Shown here piece after piece: positions 7,061 to 16,434 of a stretch of 58,257 nt of DNA. The notes under the pieces are model-generated. The model did no database searches and was not told the origin of the DNA. It worked only from the letters and a program-made list of their open reading frames with translations. Position 1 is the stretch's first letter; each line of letters begins with the position of its first letter. Source of the DNA: an uncultured Bacteroidota bacterium (GTDB taxonomy: Bacteria; Bacteroidota; Bacteroidia; Bacteroidales; P3); contig CACWPQ010000019.1 in the NCBI GenBank assembly GCA_902762805.1, positions 1 to 58,257 of the forward strand, written 5' to 3'. A program made the position numbers and the translations under genes.

Positions 7061-10000
7061 ATGAAAAGGATAGGATTATTTTGGATAAAGTCACTCCTCT
7101 GGCTTTGTCCGATCGGACTTTCGGCTCAGGTCGATATTTACAATGTGGATGCTGCGAACAATGGCACCACAGTCAACTACGACATTGTTGGAAGTGCCGT
7201 CGGAATCTGCGATAACGGAGGTCCGGATGCAAGATACACCCCGGGCGATTACTATTTAACCGTCACTAGCAACTGTGTGGCTCCCAATCGTTTCTGTTTT
7301 ATTATCAGCGAATTGGATATTGCCTGCACAGACACGCTGTTTATTTACGACGGACCCGATACCAACGGTGCTGTCCGTGCAAAAATCAACAACTGTACTG
7401 GGCACGCCATAGACGACCTCGTGTATGTGTCAGCCGCAAATACCTCCGGAATGCTTACCGTGCGTCTCAAATCTGCCAATACTACTGTGGGTGGCACCGG
7501 ATTTACATTGACGGCACGTTGTTTCGTCCCATGTGAGAATATCTACGCCGAGATAGATTCCATGTTCTACCGCACACGCAACGGCGTCATCTACGACTCG
7601 GCCTACCAGCGCCAAGTGCCCGTCTACGACACCACCTACAACGTCAACTCCAACGGCGACACCCTCGGCATCAGCGCCATCGACACCTCCTACTTCACCG
7701 GCGTCCACCTCTGTGTCGGCGACGGCGTCATCTTCCGTGGCCATGGCGTCTACACCTACGACCACGGCTACTACACCCCCTCCGACGCCACCACCCATTT
7801 CACTTGGGACATGGCCAACGAGGGCGACACGCTGCAAGGCATCGGCATGACGGAAATCCACTATGACCAGTACCAGCGCACCGGCTGCTACGACCTCACA
7901 CTCACCATCGTCGACGAGTTTGGTTGCACATCGAATATCCTCACCTCCGTCCGCATCCGCACCTCGCTCAACCCCTTGAAGACCATCTTCACCATCGGCG
8001 ACATCTGCAACAACGCCGAGCGCCTCGTCTCCATGGGCTACGACGGCGACAATGCCACCCTCACCCTCCGCACCATCGAAAACCAAATGACCGTCTCCAA
8101 AGTCAACGAAGTCCGCACCTTCATCCCCGATGGATGCGCCGACGCGTCAGGTTCCACTTGCTATTCCGCTCCTGTTCTTTTTACGGAGTTCCCGCCGAGC
8201 AAGAGGGTGACTTCGGGAGCTGACGTTTGTTCCATCTGTATCAATATGGAGCACACATTTATGGGCGATATCTCTGTCCGCCTAGTGTGTCCTACGGGCA
8301 ACAAAGCTCCCCTCTTCTTCGGAAACTACGACCCGGCTCGCGCCGCCCTTCCCTCAACCGAAAAGGTAGCTGGTGGCCCTGGTATGCATGGCAGCGGTAC
8401 TGATATGGGCTGCCCCCACAGCTCCAATAATGGCTGCGACACCGTCCAAAACCCCTATGGTGTGGGATTCGACTACTGCTTCAGCCGCAACGTAGATTAC
8501 ACCCTCGTCACGGGCGATCCTGCTGGTTCCATTATTGGCCGACCCTCGCCGGGCAACTACTACATCACTACCAGTTCTGCCTATACCATCGCGGTCAATC
8601 CCCCTGTAACCTATACTATCCCCGCAGGCTTTGGCTCCTATTCCGGCCAGACGGTGAGTTATAGCAGTACTACCAAAAAACCCAGCAACCACGAAGAAAA
8701 AACTGACTATTATCTGCCCTACACTGACTTCTCCGAACTCATTGGATGTCCTCTCAATGGTACTTGGGCTATCGAGATATGCGACGACTGGCCTGGCGAT
8801 AACGGCTGGGTCTTCAACTGGAGTCTCGACATCTGCGGCGTCTCCCAAGATCAGGACTGCCGCTACGAGGTCGCCATCGACTCTCTCGTCTGGCGCCCAC
8901 GCCCCGGCCACGAGGACTATGACCTCGGCCGCTACCGTGGCCTCCAGGTCCGACGCGAAACGCCCATCGTCTCCTACCTCTCCTCGCCCGACACCGCCGG
9001 ACACTTCCCCATCGACGTCTTCATCTACGACGAATTCGGCTGCATCTGGGACACCACCACCTCCATCACCACCTACTGGGCCCCCGAGCCCGACCTCGGC
9101 CCCGACACCACCCTCTGCGGCGTCTCCACCATGACCCTCGACGCACGCGACCGCCACTCCGAACTCCCCTCCGAAAACTACACCTACCTCTGGAACCCCT
9201 TCGGACAAGAAACCTCCACCATCGAGACCTCCAGCGACGGCGAGGATGTGGGCGACATCACCTACATCGTCGAAGTGAAAAACACCCGCCGCAGTACCGT
9301 CTGCACCACCCGCGACACCATCTTCATCCGCCAGCGCAAGCAGCCCTATCCCAGCTTCCTCTCTGAGCCCCTTTCCTTCGAAGGCTGCGCTCCCTTTACA
9401 CTCTCGTTCGAGAACAGGAGTTCCAACACCGATCGCCACTTCTGGGATTTCGGCGACGGCATCACCTCCGAGCACGAAAGCCCCGTCCACACCTACGCCG
9501 AAGGCATCTACACCCTCAAATACTACGCCCTCTCTGACGATGGATGTGTCGACTCGGTAATCTCGCCCAACGGCATTGTTGTCTACCCCACGCCTAAAGC
9601 CAACTTCATTTGGGAACCCGTCTACCCCTCGGTATCGCACCCCATCGTCCAATTCACCAACACCACCCAACCCCACAGCGGCAACAGCCAGTACCGATGG
9701 GAATTTCAGTACGACCGCAACAACAACCTCTCCGTCCACACCCTCACCGACCGTAACCCCACCTTCAACTACGCCACCTACGCCAGCGACGACGGTCTCT
9801 CCGGCAACTACGCCGTCCGCCTCATCGCCTTCACCGACAACCTCGCACCCTCCGGCAACCGCATCCAATGCCGCGACACCGCCGAAAACATGATACTCAT
9901 CATCAACGACTTCCTCCAGTTCCCCAACGTCGTCACCCCCAACGGCGACGGCATCAACGACCGCTTCGTCATCATCAACCTCCTCGACGGCATCGGCTAC

Positions 10001-10186
10001 CCCATCAACCAGCTCGACATTTACAACCGCTGGGGCACCCGCGTCTACCACAAGGAGAACATCTCCAGCGACGAAGACTTCTGGGACCCCGCCGACCTCC
10101 CCGCAGGCACCTACTTCTACCGCTTCTCCGCCAAAGGCTACAGCGGCAACATCGAACACAACGGCGCCATCGAAGTCGTCAAATAG
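7061..10186 (+). CDS. Large T9SS-secreted surface protein (CUB-like, P-domain, PKD, CHU_C tail)
   Basis: 1041 residues. A signal peptide (1-22) is followed by a CUB-like beta-sandwich (about 45-150, with FIYDGPDTNG), a region ending near 290 with CYDLTLTIVDEFGC, a proprotein-convertase P-like domain (about 375-593, MGDISVRLVCPTG to GWVFNWSLDICG), and a PKD domain (about 763-850, HFWDFGDGITSEHESPVHTY). The C-terminus (about 953-1041, FPNVVTPNGDGINDRF ... GTYFYRF) is the gliding-motility-associated CHU_C / T9SS type B sorting domain. It is therefore exported by Sec, then by the type IX system, to the surface. An adhesin-like role is inferred; no catalytic site is seen. Base composition switches within the gene (AT-richer to about 7550 and again about 8140-8840). 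Confidence 0.88.
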   Translation: MKRIGLFWIKSLLWLCPIGLSAQVDIYNVDAANNGTTVNYDIVGSAVGICDNGGPDARYTPGDYYLTVTSNCVAPNRFCFIISELDIACTDTLFIYDGPDTNGAVRAKINNCTGHAIDDLVYVSAANTSGMLTVRLKSANTTVGGTGFTLTARCFVPCENIYAEIDSMFYRTRNGVIYDSAYQRQVPVYDTTYNVNSNGDTLGISAIDTSYFTGVHLCVGDGVIFRGHGVYTYDHGYYTPSDATTHFTWDMANEGDTLQGIGMTEIHYDQYQRTGCYDLTLTIVDEFGCTSNILTSVRIRTSLNPLKTIFTIGDICNNAERLVSMGYDGDNATLTLRTIENQMTVSKVNEVRTFIPDGCADASGSTCYSAPVLFTEFPPSKRVTSGADVCSICINMEHTFMGDISVRLVCPTGNKAPLFFGNYDPARAALPSTEKVAGGPGMHGSGTDMGCPHSSNNGCDTVQNPYGVGFDYCFSRNVDYTLVTGDPAGSIIGRPSPGNYYITTSSAYTIAVNPPVTYTIPAGFGSYSGQTVSYSSTTKKPSNHEEKTDYYLPYTDFSELIGCPLNGTWAIEICDDWPGDNGWVFNWSLDICGVSQDQDCRYEVAIDSLVWRPRPGHEDYDLGRYRGLQVRRETPIVSYLSSPDTAGHFPIDVFIYDEFGCIWDTTTSITTYWAPEPDLGPDTTLCGVSTMTLDARDRHSELPSENYTYLWNPFGQETSTIETSSDGEDVGDITYIVEVKNTRRSTVCTTRDTIFIRQRKQPYPSFLSEPLSFEGCAPFTLSFENRSSNTDRHFWDFGDGITSEHESPVHTYAEGIYTLKYYALSDDGCVDSVISPNGIVVYPTPKANFIWEPVYPSVSHPIVQFTNTTQPHSGNSQYRWEFQYDRNNNLSVHTLTDRNPTFNYATYASDDGLSGNYAVRLIAFTDNLAPSGNRIQCRDTAENMILIINDFLQFPNVVTPNGDGINDRFVIINLLDGIGYPINQLDIYNRWGTRVYHKENISSDEDFWDPADLPAGTYFYRFSAKGYSGNIEHNGAIEVVK

Positions 10187-10218
10187 CATACCCTCCCCAA
10201 AAAAATCCATCCTTCACC

Positions 10219-10253
10219 GAGCCTCCCCGCACCCGCGGGGAGGCTCTTTTTTT
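10219..10253 (+). terminator. Intrinsic terminator after the T9SS gene
   Basis: A perfect 12-bp stem (GAGCCTCCCCGC with GCGGGGAGGCTC), 4-nt loop ACCC, followed by seven T. Confidence 0.92.
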
Positions 10254-10335
10254 GCCCCTCCCACTCGCCGCCTGTGCTATCGCATTGACAACCAGTCTTG
10301 TCGATATTTCCTCCCTCCATGTCCGAAAAAAGTCG

Positions 10336-10344
10336 TATCTTTGC
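10336..10344 (+). promoter_or_regulatory. -7 element ahead of dnaG
   Basis: TATCTTTGC, the Bacteroidetes -7 consensus, 10 nt before the dnaG ATG at 10354. No clear TTTG lies 19-20 nt upstream. The leader would be very short or nearly absent. Confidence 0.5.
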
Positions 10345-10353
10345 ACCCCCGAA

Positions 10354-12318
10354 ATGATAGACCAGGAGACCATACAACGCATCATGGATGCCGCCCGCAT
10401 CGAGGACGTCATCGGCGACTTTGTGTCCCTCAAGAAGCGTGGCGCCAACCACATCGGCTGCTGCCCCTTCCACAACGAGAAGACACCCTCCTTCTACGTC
10501 TCCCCCTCCAAAGGCATATTCAAATGCTTCGGCTGCGGCGAGGCCGGCGACGTCGTGGCCTTCCTCAAAAAGCACGAGCACTTCACCTACCCCGAAGCCC
10601 TCCTCTACCTGGCCAAAAAATACAACATCGAAGTCCGCGAAGAGGAGCAGACCGAGGAGCAGCGCGAACGGCAGAACGAGCGCGACGCCCTCTTCCACCT
10701 CTCCGAGTTTGCGCAGAAGTACTTCGCCGACCTCCTCTACAACGACGAAATGGGGCGCGCCGTCGGCCTCTCCTACTTCCACTCCCGCGGCCTCTCCGAC
10801 GAAATCATCCGCCGCTTCGGCCTCGGCTACTGCCTCGACGAGTGGACCAACTTCACCGACCACGCCCGCCGCAACGGCTACAGCGACGCCGTCCTCGACA
10901 AGACCGGCCTCACCATCTTCAAGGAAGACACAGGCAAGAGCTACGACCGCTTCCGCGGTCGCGTCATGTTCCCCATCTACAGCATCTCCGGCCGCGTCCT
11001 CGGCTTCTCCGGCCGCATCCTCAGCTCCGAGAAGCAGGCCGCCAAATACGTCAACTCGCCCGACAGCGACATCTACAACAAGTCCCGCACCCTCTACGGT
11101 CTCTTCCAGGCACGCACAGCCATCTCCAAGGCCAACAAGTGCTATCTCGTCGAGGGCAACATCGACGTCATCTCCATGCACCAGTCCGGTGTCGAGAACA
11201 CCGTCGCCTCCTGCGGCACCAGCCTCACCGTCGAGCAGATACGCCTCATCAAGCGCTACACCCCCAACGTCACCGTCCTCTACGACGGCGACTCGGCCGG
11301 CATCAAGGCCGCCCTCCGTGCCGTCGACCTCCTTTTCACCGAGGGCATGCACGTCCGCGTCGTCCTCTTCCCCGATGGCGACGACCCCGACTCCTACGCC
11401 CAGCGCCATGGCTCCGCCGCCCTGCAGGACTACCTCGCCCACCACGAGGACAACTTCGTCATGTTCAAGACACGCGTCCTGCTCGACTCCGTCGGCAACG
11501 ACCCCATCCGCAAGGCCGAACTCGTCAAGGAGACCGTCCAGACCATCGCCCTCGTGCCCGACCTCCTGGAGCGCACCGAGTATATCGCCCAGTGCGCCTC
11601 ACTCCTCTCCGTGCCCGAAGAGGCCCTCGCCTCCGAGCTCTCCAAAGCCATCAACCGCAACCGCCAGCGCGCCTACGAGGCCGACTCCCAGCCCCAGCCC
11701 TCCCCCCAGCCCGCAGAACCTGGTCCCACTAGTGATACTAGTCCTACTAGCCCCACAGTCCTCCCTCCCCCCGACCCCCGCGAGGCGCACCTCGTCAAAC
11801 TCCTCCTCAACTACGCCAACCAGCCCATCGACGTCACCCTCCCCGACGACAACGGTGCCCCCCAGCACTACACCTACCCCCTCTACGAACTCATCGTGGG
11901 CGACCTCCAGGCCGACGACCTCTCCTTCTCCCACCCCCTCTGCCAGCAGGTCTATTCCTACTTCGCCTCCGCCCTCGACCGCGGCGAACCCGCCGACCCC
12001 ACCCACTTCATCACCGCCGACGACGAGCCTCTGCGCCAGTTCGCCATCTCCCTCATGGTCGACACCTACCGCGTCAGCGACACCTGGCGCAAGAAGCAAA
12101 TCTTCGTCCCCAAGCCCGAAGACAACCTCAAGACCGACGTCTCCGAGGCCCTCCTCAGCTTCAAACTCAAGTACCTCGACGACCGCATCGCCGCCAACGC
12201 CCTCGAACTGCGCCAGGCGCAGGGCGACGACCGCACCCTTGCCCTCCTGCAAGAGAAGAAACAACTCATCGACCTCCGGCGCCAGATAGGCATCGCCCTC
12301 CACCGCGTCATAAGTTAA
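10354..12318 (+). CDS. dnaG: DNA primase
   Basis: 654 residues. The start at ATG 10354 (MIDQETIQRIMDAARIEDVI) is chosen over longer in-frame readings because the family starts this way and a promoter element lies just upstream. The CHC2 zinc finger uses C37, H40, C58 and C61 (CPFHNEKTPSF ... CFGCG). The catalytic core with TOPRIM follows: YLVEGNIDVISMHQSG near 265 and DGDSAGIKAA near 311. The C-terminal helicase-binding part spans about 480-654. Primase makes RNA primers for replication. The linker at about 459-467 is encoded by three ACTAG nonamers (PTSDTSPTSPT). Next gene starts 12 nt downstream. Confidence 0.96.
   Translation: MIDQETIQRIMDAARIEDVIGDFVSLKKRGANHIGCCPFHNEKTPSFYVSPSKGIFKCFGCGEAGDVVAFLKKHEHFTYPEALLYLAKKYNIEVREEEQTEEQRERQNERDALFHLSEFAQKYFADLLYNDEMGRAVGLSYFHSRGLSDEIIRRFGLGYCLDEWTNFTDHARRNGYSDAVLDKTGLTIFKEDTGKSYDRFRGRVMFPIYSISGRVLGFSGRILSSEKQAAKYVNSPDSDIYNKSRTLYGLFQARTAISKANKCYLVEGNIDVISMHQSGVENTVASCGTSLTVEQIRLIKRYTPNVTVLYDGDSAGIKAALRAVDLLFTEGMHVRVVLFPDGDDPDSYAQRHGSAALQDYLAHHEDNFVMFKTRVLLDSVGNDPIRKAELVKETVQTIALVPDLLERTEYIAQCASLLSVPEEALASELSKAINRNRQRAYEADSQPQPSPQPAEPGPTSDTSPTSPTVLPPPDPREAHLVKLLLNYANQPIDVTLPDDNGAPQHYTYPLYELIVGDLQADDLSFSHPLCQQVYSYFASALDRGEPADPTHFITADDEPLRQFAISLMVDTYRVSDTWRKKQIFVPKPEDNLKTDVSEALLSFKLKYLDDRIAANALELRQAQGDDRTLALLQEKKQLIDLRRQIGIALHRVIS
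11728..11754. repeat. Nonamer repeat ACTAGNNNN inside dnaG
   Basis: ACTAGTGAT, ACTAGTCCT and ACTAGCCCC in tandem, in frame, encoding a Thr/Ser/Pro linker between the primase core and the C-terminal domain. The related array at 56754-56789 sits in tolC. CTAG is otherwise rare in this GC-rich DNA. Confidence 0.8.
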
Positions 12319-12330
12319 ACTCATACATCT

Positions 12331-13569
12331 ATGGACATTCAATCGCTCAAACTACGCTACGACATCATCGGCAACGACCCCAAGTTGCTCCTGGCCCTCA
12401 ACAAGGCCATCCAGGTGGCCCCCACCGACCTTTCCATCCTCATCACCGGCGAGAGCGGCGTCGGCAAGGACGTCTTCTCGCGCATCATCCACGAGAACTC
12501 CACCCGCAAGCATGCCCGTGGCGGCCGCGGCCTCATATCGGTCAACTGCGGCGCCATCCCCGAGGGCACCATCGAGAGCGAGCTCTTCGGCCACGTCAAG
12601 GGCGCCTTCACCGGTGCCGACCGCTCGCGCAAGGGCTACTTCGAGGAGGCCGACGGCGGCACCATATTCCTCGACGAGATTGGCGAGCTGCCCCTGGCCA
12701 TGCAGGTCAAGCTGCTGCGTGTGCTCGAGAACGGCGAGATCATACCCGTCGGCAGCAGCACGGCGCAAAAAATCAACGTCCGCGTGGTGGCCGCCACCAA
12801 TGTGGACATCGTCGAGGCCGTCCGCACCGGCCGTTTCCGCGAGGACCTCTACTACCGCCTCAACCAAATCAGCATCTACCTCCCGCCCCTGCGCGAGCGC
12901 AAGGACGACGTGCCGCTGCTGTTCCGCAAGTTCTCCTCCGACGTGGCGGAGAAATACCACATGCCCCCCATCGTGCTCACCGACGCCGCCAAGCGCGTGA
13001 TGATGGACTACCCCTGGTATGGCAACATCCGCGAGCTGAAGAACATCACCGAGCAGATAGCCGTGGTGGAGACCGAGCGCACCATCACGCCCGAGATACT
13101 TCAAAACTACCTCTCCTATGTCCCCACCGAAAAGATGCCGGCCCTGGTGGATGGCAGCCAGCCCTCGGGCGGCAGCCAGATCACCGACCGCGAGCTGCTG
13201 CTCAAGGCACTCACCATGGGGCAGATGATCAACGAGATGCGCTCCGAAATCAACGACCTGCGCCAGATGGTGAGCCAGATGAGTGGTCAGTGGTCAGTGG
13301 TCGGTGGTCAGAGTGCCGACGTGTCGCACCCCGCTCCCCCTTCGCTGCCCACCAACCACTGGCCGCTGGCCACCGGCGAGGAGGAGGAGTTCGTCACCCC
13401 GGAAGTGATCGAGGACGAGTCGCTAGGCCTCGAAGACCGCGAGCGCAAGGCCATCGTGCGCGCCCTGGAGCAGAACCGCGGCAATCGCAAAGGGGCGGCC
13501 GCCGACCTGCACATCTCCGAGCGCACCCTCTACCGCAAGCTTAAAGAATACAACATCAGCGAGTCATGA
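12331..13569 (+). CDS. Sigma-54-dependent transcriptional activator (AAA+ and Fis-type HTH)
   Basis: 412 residues, without an N-terminal receiver domain. The AAA+ domain starts almost at once: Walker A GESGVGKD (40-47), the sigma-54-contacting loop GAFTGA (91-96), Walker B GGTIFLDEIGELP (D115, E116), and a second-region arginine set near RFREDLYYRLNQISIYLPPLRERKDD. The C-terminal HTH (about 380-410, NRKGAAADLHISERTLYRKL) is of Fis type. It should open RpoN-bound promoters. The linker between them (about 318-350) contains heptad repeats. Its stop overlaps the aroA start (ATGA), so it is coupled to aroA and miaA. Target genes and signal are unknown. Confidence 0.92.
   Translation: MDIQSLKLRYDIIGNDPKLLLALNKAIQVAPTDLSILITGESGVGKDVFSRIIHENSTRKHARGGRGLISVNCGAIPEGTIESELFGHVKGAFTGADRSRKGYFEEADGGTIFLDEIGELPLAMQVKLLRVLENGEIIPVGSSTAQKINVRVVAATNVDIVEAVRTGRFREDLYYRLNQISIYLPPLRERKDDVPLLFRKFSSDVAEKYHMPPIVLTDAAKRVMMDYPWYGNIRELKNITEQIAVVETERTITPEILQNYLSYVPTEKMPALVDGSQPSGGSQITDRELLLKALTMGQMINEMRSEINDLRQMVSQMSGQWSVVGGQSADVSHPAPPSLPTNHWPLATGEEEEFVTPEVIEDESLGLEDRERKAIVRALEQNRGNRKGAAADLHISERTLYRKLKEYNISES
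13282..13309. repeat. Heptanucleotide repeat AGTGGTC inside the activator gene
   Basis: AGTGGTC three times then GGTGGTC, in frame, encoding SGQWSVVGGQ in the linker. It is the reverse complement of the ACTGACC words found at 5298 and 55107. Confidence 0.9.
13358..13375. repeat. 18-nt block shared with the tolC signal-peptide region
   Basis: ACTGGCCGCTGGCCACCG here is identical to 57593-57610. In this gene it encodes part of NHWPLATGE in the linker before the HTH; in tolC the other strand is read. Confidence 0.8.
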
Positions 13570-14798
13570 AGACCAACGATATACGCATCTCGCTGCCGGC
13601 GTCGAAGAGCATGAGCAACCGCTGGCTGATGATTAACCACCTGACGGGTGGCCACTTCCGCGTCAATAAAGTCTCCACCTCGGGCGACACGCGCCTGCTG
13701 CGCCGCTTGCTGACGCAGCTGGAGGAGGGCAACTCCAACGTCTACTACTGCAACAACGCCGGCTCGGTGGCGCGGTTCCTGATGCCCCTGCTCGCCATCA
13801 CCCCCGGCCACCATGTCCTGACCGGCGACGAGCGTCTCTGCCAGCGACCCATGGCGCCACTGATCGACTCGCTGCGCCAGATGGGCCTCCGCGTGGAATG
13901 CACCGGCGAGGAGGGGTTCCTCCCTTTGAACATCCAAGGCGGCGTGCCCACCAAGCGCACCGTCGGCGTCGACCCGTTGCTCAGCAGCCAGTTCGTCAGC
14001 GCCCTGCTCCTCATCGCACCCCGCATGCCCGAGGGCATCTCCCTGACGATGACCCAGCGCCCCACGTCGCGACCCTATATCGAGATGACCTGCGACGCCC
14101 TGCGGCAGGCCGGCATCGAGGTGCGCCGCTCGTCCAACGGACGCACCTACTACGTCAGCCATTTCGCTGGACGCCCAAAGGCCGCCACCATCAACATCGA
14201 GCGCGACTGGTCCTCGGCCTCCTATTTCTACACCATGGCCCTGCTCCGCCCCGACCTGCGCATACGCCTGCTGGGATTGCAGCTCGATTCATGCCAGGGC
14301 GATGCCGCCACCGACCGCTTCTTCCGCCTGCTCGGCGTGCAGTCCACCGAAGTGCGCTCGCCCTACCGCGCCGCCGGACGCTCCATCACCGTGCAGGGTG
14401 GGGGAGAGGTGTCGCGGCTGGTACACTTCAACTGCCTCGACTGCCCCGACCTCGTTCCCACCTTCGCCGTGGCCGCTGCGGCGGCTGGAGTGAAAGCCAC
14501 CCTCAAGGGTGTCAGCAACATAGCCCTCAAGGAGAGCGACCGCATGGAGGCCATCCGTGCCGAGCTCGAGCGCATGGGGGGACGTGTAACCAACAGCGGC
14601 GAGGAACTCACCATCCACCCCGCGCACCTCAATCCCACCCAACCCGTGCGCACCTACGGCGACCACCGCATCGCCATGGCTTTCGCACCGCTGCGCCTGC
14701 GCTTCCCCGAACTCCAAATCGAAGCGCCCGAAGTGGTCGACAAGTCGTTCCCCGAGTTCTGGGAACAGTTCCAGTTGGTTTTGGATAACAAGGTTTGA
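13566..14798 (+). CDS. aroA: 3-phosphoshikimate 1-carboxyvinyltransferase (EPSP synthase)
   Basis: 410 residues, somewhat shorter than the usual 420-430. It transfers the enolpyruvyl group of PEP to shikimate-3-phosphate in aromatic amino acid synthesis, in the cytoplasm. Typical blocks: LPASKSMSNRWLMI (10-23, shikimate-phosphate binding Lys/Ser), NNAGSVARFL near 61 (variant of NAGTAxR), GDERLCQRPMAPLID near 87, SQFVSALLLIAP, KESDRMEAI near 322 and YGDHRIAMAFA near 362. Overlaps the activator upstream (ATGA) and miaA downstream (TTGA), so the three are probably translated in a coupled way. Confidence 0.94.
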   Translation: MKTNDIRISLPASKSMSNRWLMINHLTGGHFRVNKVSTSGDTRLLRRLLTQLEEGNSNVYYCNNAGSVARFLMPLLAITPGHHVLTGDERLCQRPMAPLIDSLRQMGLRVECTGEEGFLPLNIQGGVPTKRTVGVDPLLSSQFVSALLLIAPRMPEGISLTMTQRPTSRPYIEMTCDALRQAGIEVRRSSNGRTYYVSHFAGRPKAATINIERDWSSASYFYTMALLRPDLRIRLLGLQLDSCQGDAATDRFFRLLGVQSTEVRSPYRAAGRSITVQGGGEVSRLVHFNCLDCPDLVPTFAVAAAAAGVKATLKGVSNIALKESDRMEAIRAELERMGGRVTNSGEELTIHPAHLNPTQPVRTYGDHRIAMAFAPLRLRFPELQIEAPEVVDKSFPEFWEQFQLVLDNKV

Positions 14799-15640
14799 AA
14801 CGGGTCATCGTCATCACGGGGCCGACGGCTGTCGGCAAGACGGCGGAGGCGATACGCCTGGCCCGCGAGCTGGGAAGCGAAGTGGTCAGCTGCGACTCGC
14901 GACAGTTCTACCGCGAACTGCGCATCGGCGTGGCTCGCCCCTCCATCGAGGAACTCTCCTCGGTGCCCCACCACTTCATCGCCTGCCGCTCCGTAGCCGA
15001 GCCCTACAACATCTCCACCTACGAACAAGACGCCCTGGCCCTCATCGCCGAGCTGCACCGGCGGATGGCGACGGTGGTGGTCGTGGGCGGCAGCGGCCTC
15101 TACATCGACGCCCTGCTGCACGGCGTGAGCCGCATGCCCGACCCCACGCCCGAACTGCGTCAGCAGATGCAGGCCCTGCCCCTCGACGAAAAGCGCCTCT
15201 TGCTCCAGCGCGTGGACCCCGACTACTACGCCCGTGTCGACCTGCGCAACCCGGTCCGCCTGCAGCGCGCGCTGGAGGTCTACTACATGACCGGGCGCCC
15301 CTACAGCGCCGTGCTCGCCGAGAGCCGTCAGGCCGCTCGCCCCTTCGAGGCCGAGGTGCGCGTACTCCAACTCCCGACCCCCGACCTCCGCCACCGGATC
15401 GACCGCCGCGTCGACGCCATGATCTCCGAGGGACTGCTCGAGGAGGTGCGCTCCCTGCTACCCTTCCGCCACCTCAACACCCTGAACACCGTCGGCTACC
15501 GCGAACTCTTCCCCGTGCTCGACGGCACCGCCACCCTCTCCGAAGCCATCCAGGCCATCAAACTCAACACCTGGCACTATGCCCGCAAGCAGCTGACCTG
15601 GATGCGCCGCTACTCCACCACCACCGCCACCCCCACATAA
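14795..15640 (+). CDS. miaA: tRNA dimethylallyltransferase
   Basis: 281 residues. It adds a dimethylallyl group to A37 of tRNAs that read UNN codons. The P-loop GPTAVGKTAEAI (near 9-20), DSRQFYRELRIG (near 38-49), HHFIACRSVAEPYNISTYEQ and GGSGLYIDALLHG (near 100-112) are family signatures. The best start is TTG at 14795, inside the aroA stop (TTGA), giving the expected MKRVIVITGPTAVGK; no ATG fits. It is short at the C-terminus compared with many MiaA. The 3' end overlaps the convergent DUF6266 gene by 31 nt. Confidence 0.93.
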   Translation: MKRVIVITGPTAVGKTAEAIRLARELGSEVVSCDSRQFYRELRIGVARPSIEELSSVPHHFIACRSVAEPYNISTYEQDALALIAELHRRMATVVVVGGSGLYIDALLHGVSRMPDPTPELRQQMQALPLDEKRLLLQRVDPDYYARVDLRNPVRLQRALEVYYMTGRPYSAVLAESRQAARPFEAEVRVLQLPTPDLRHRIDRRVDAMISEGLLEEVRSLLPFRHLNTLNTVGYRELFPVLDGTATLSEAIQAIKLNTWHYARKQLTWMRRYSTTTATPT

Positions 15641-16293
15641 ACCGACCCCGACACCTCAAACGGCAGCCTCTGCCGCCCCAGCGCCTCGTCCCACTCCGCC
15701 TGCCGGTTCGTAGTCCGCACAAAACCGTACACGTGCATCCGTTCCCCGGCCCACACACTCGGCAGCTCCAGCTCCACTCGCCCCACCGTCCGCGCCACTC
15801 CGCCGCTCATCACCCCGTAGCCCAGCCCCTCCCCATACGCAAACACATACACCTCGTCCCTCACCCCAGCCCCGGGCGTCTCCATGTTCGCATCATACGC
15901 CACCACCACCTTCCCTCCGCTCTCCGCCGCCACACCGCTGAACATCACCCCCACCGCCGGCCCCAGTGCCACCACCAGCTCGCCATACCTCACCTCCGGC
16001 TCCATCGCCGTGCTCACAGCGTCGGCATTCAGCTTCGTAAACAGATTTCTGTAGTGCAATCCGGCATTCTCCGCCGCGGCACTCAACCCCAGCGCCGTCG
16101 CCGGCACAAAAGCCCGCGTCAGCCCCATCAGCCGCCTGAACCGGGCACGGTTGGCCTGCTGCGCCTCCGTCCGCGGATTTCTCACATGCGGCTGATACGC
16201 CGAATACACCTGCTCCCTGCGGTAGATCCTACCCACGGCAGGACCCAACTTGCCAATCTGGATACCCATGTATCCCTGCGAATTCTTGCTCAT
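15610..16293 (-). CDS. DUF6266 family protein
   Basis: 227 residues. The start MSKNSQGYMGIQIGKLGPAV then NPRTEAQQANRARFRRLM matches the DUF6266 pattern (Gly-rich opening, then NPRTxAQQ). The rest is predicted mostly beta. Function unknown; no signal peptide. A relative is cut by the left edge of the window. The promoter on this strand is at 16435-16442, and the leader of about 140 nt contains four 11-nt CTAG repeats. Convergent overlap with miaA suggests the 3' ends interfere or share a terminator. Confidence 0.8.
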   Translation of the reverse strand: MSKNSQGYMGIQIGKLGPAVGRIYRREQVYSAYQPHVRNPRTEAQQANRARFRRLMGLTRAFVPATALGLSAAAENAGLHYRNLFTKLNADAVSTAMEPEVRYGELVVALGPAVGVMFSGVAAESGGKVVVAYDANMETPGAGVRDEVYVFAYGEGLGYGVMSGGVARTVGRVELELPSVWAGERMHVYGFVRTTNRQAEWDEALGRQRLPFEVSGSVYVGVAVVVE

Positions 16294-16370
16294 TTCTTTT
16301 CCTTTCTTTTATTTGGTGAATACTATTTATCTCTTTTGCATCCCGATGCCGTCCCATACCCCTCCCACCA

Positions 16371-16414
16371 CCCACCTAGGAACCATCTAGGAGTCATCTA
16401 GGAGTCATCTAGGA
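16371..16414. repeat. Tandem repeat, period 11, CTAGGA core (4 units)
   Basis: Units CCCACCTAGGA, ACCATCTAGGA, GTCATCTAGGA, GTCATCTAGGA. They lie in the predicted 5' leader of the leftward DUF6266 gene. The surrounding 16294-16548 shows no gene. Confidence 0.85.
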
Positions 16415-16434
16415 CCTCTCTCCGTTTTCGGTTG

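Noticed and set aside
10354..12318. Start of dnaG further upstream (9868)
   Set aside because: The extra residues are Arg/His-rich low-complexity sequence overlapping the T9SS gene, and a promoter and terminator separate it from the real start.
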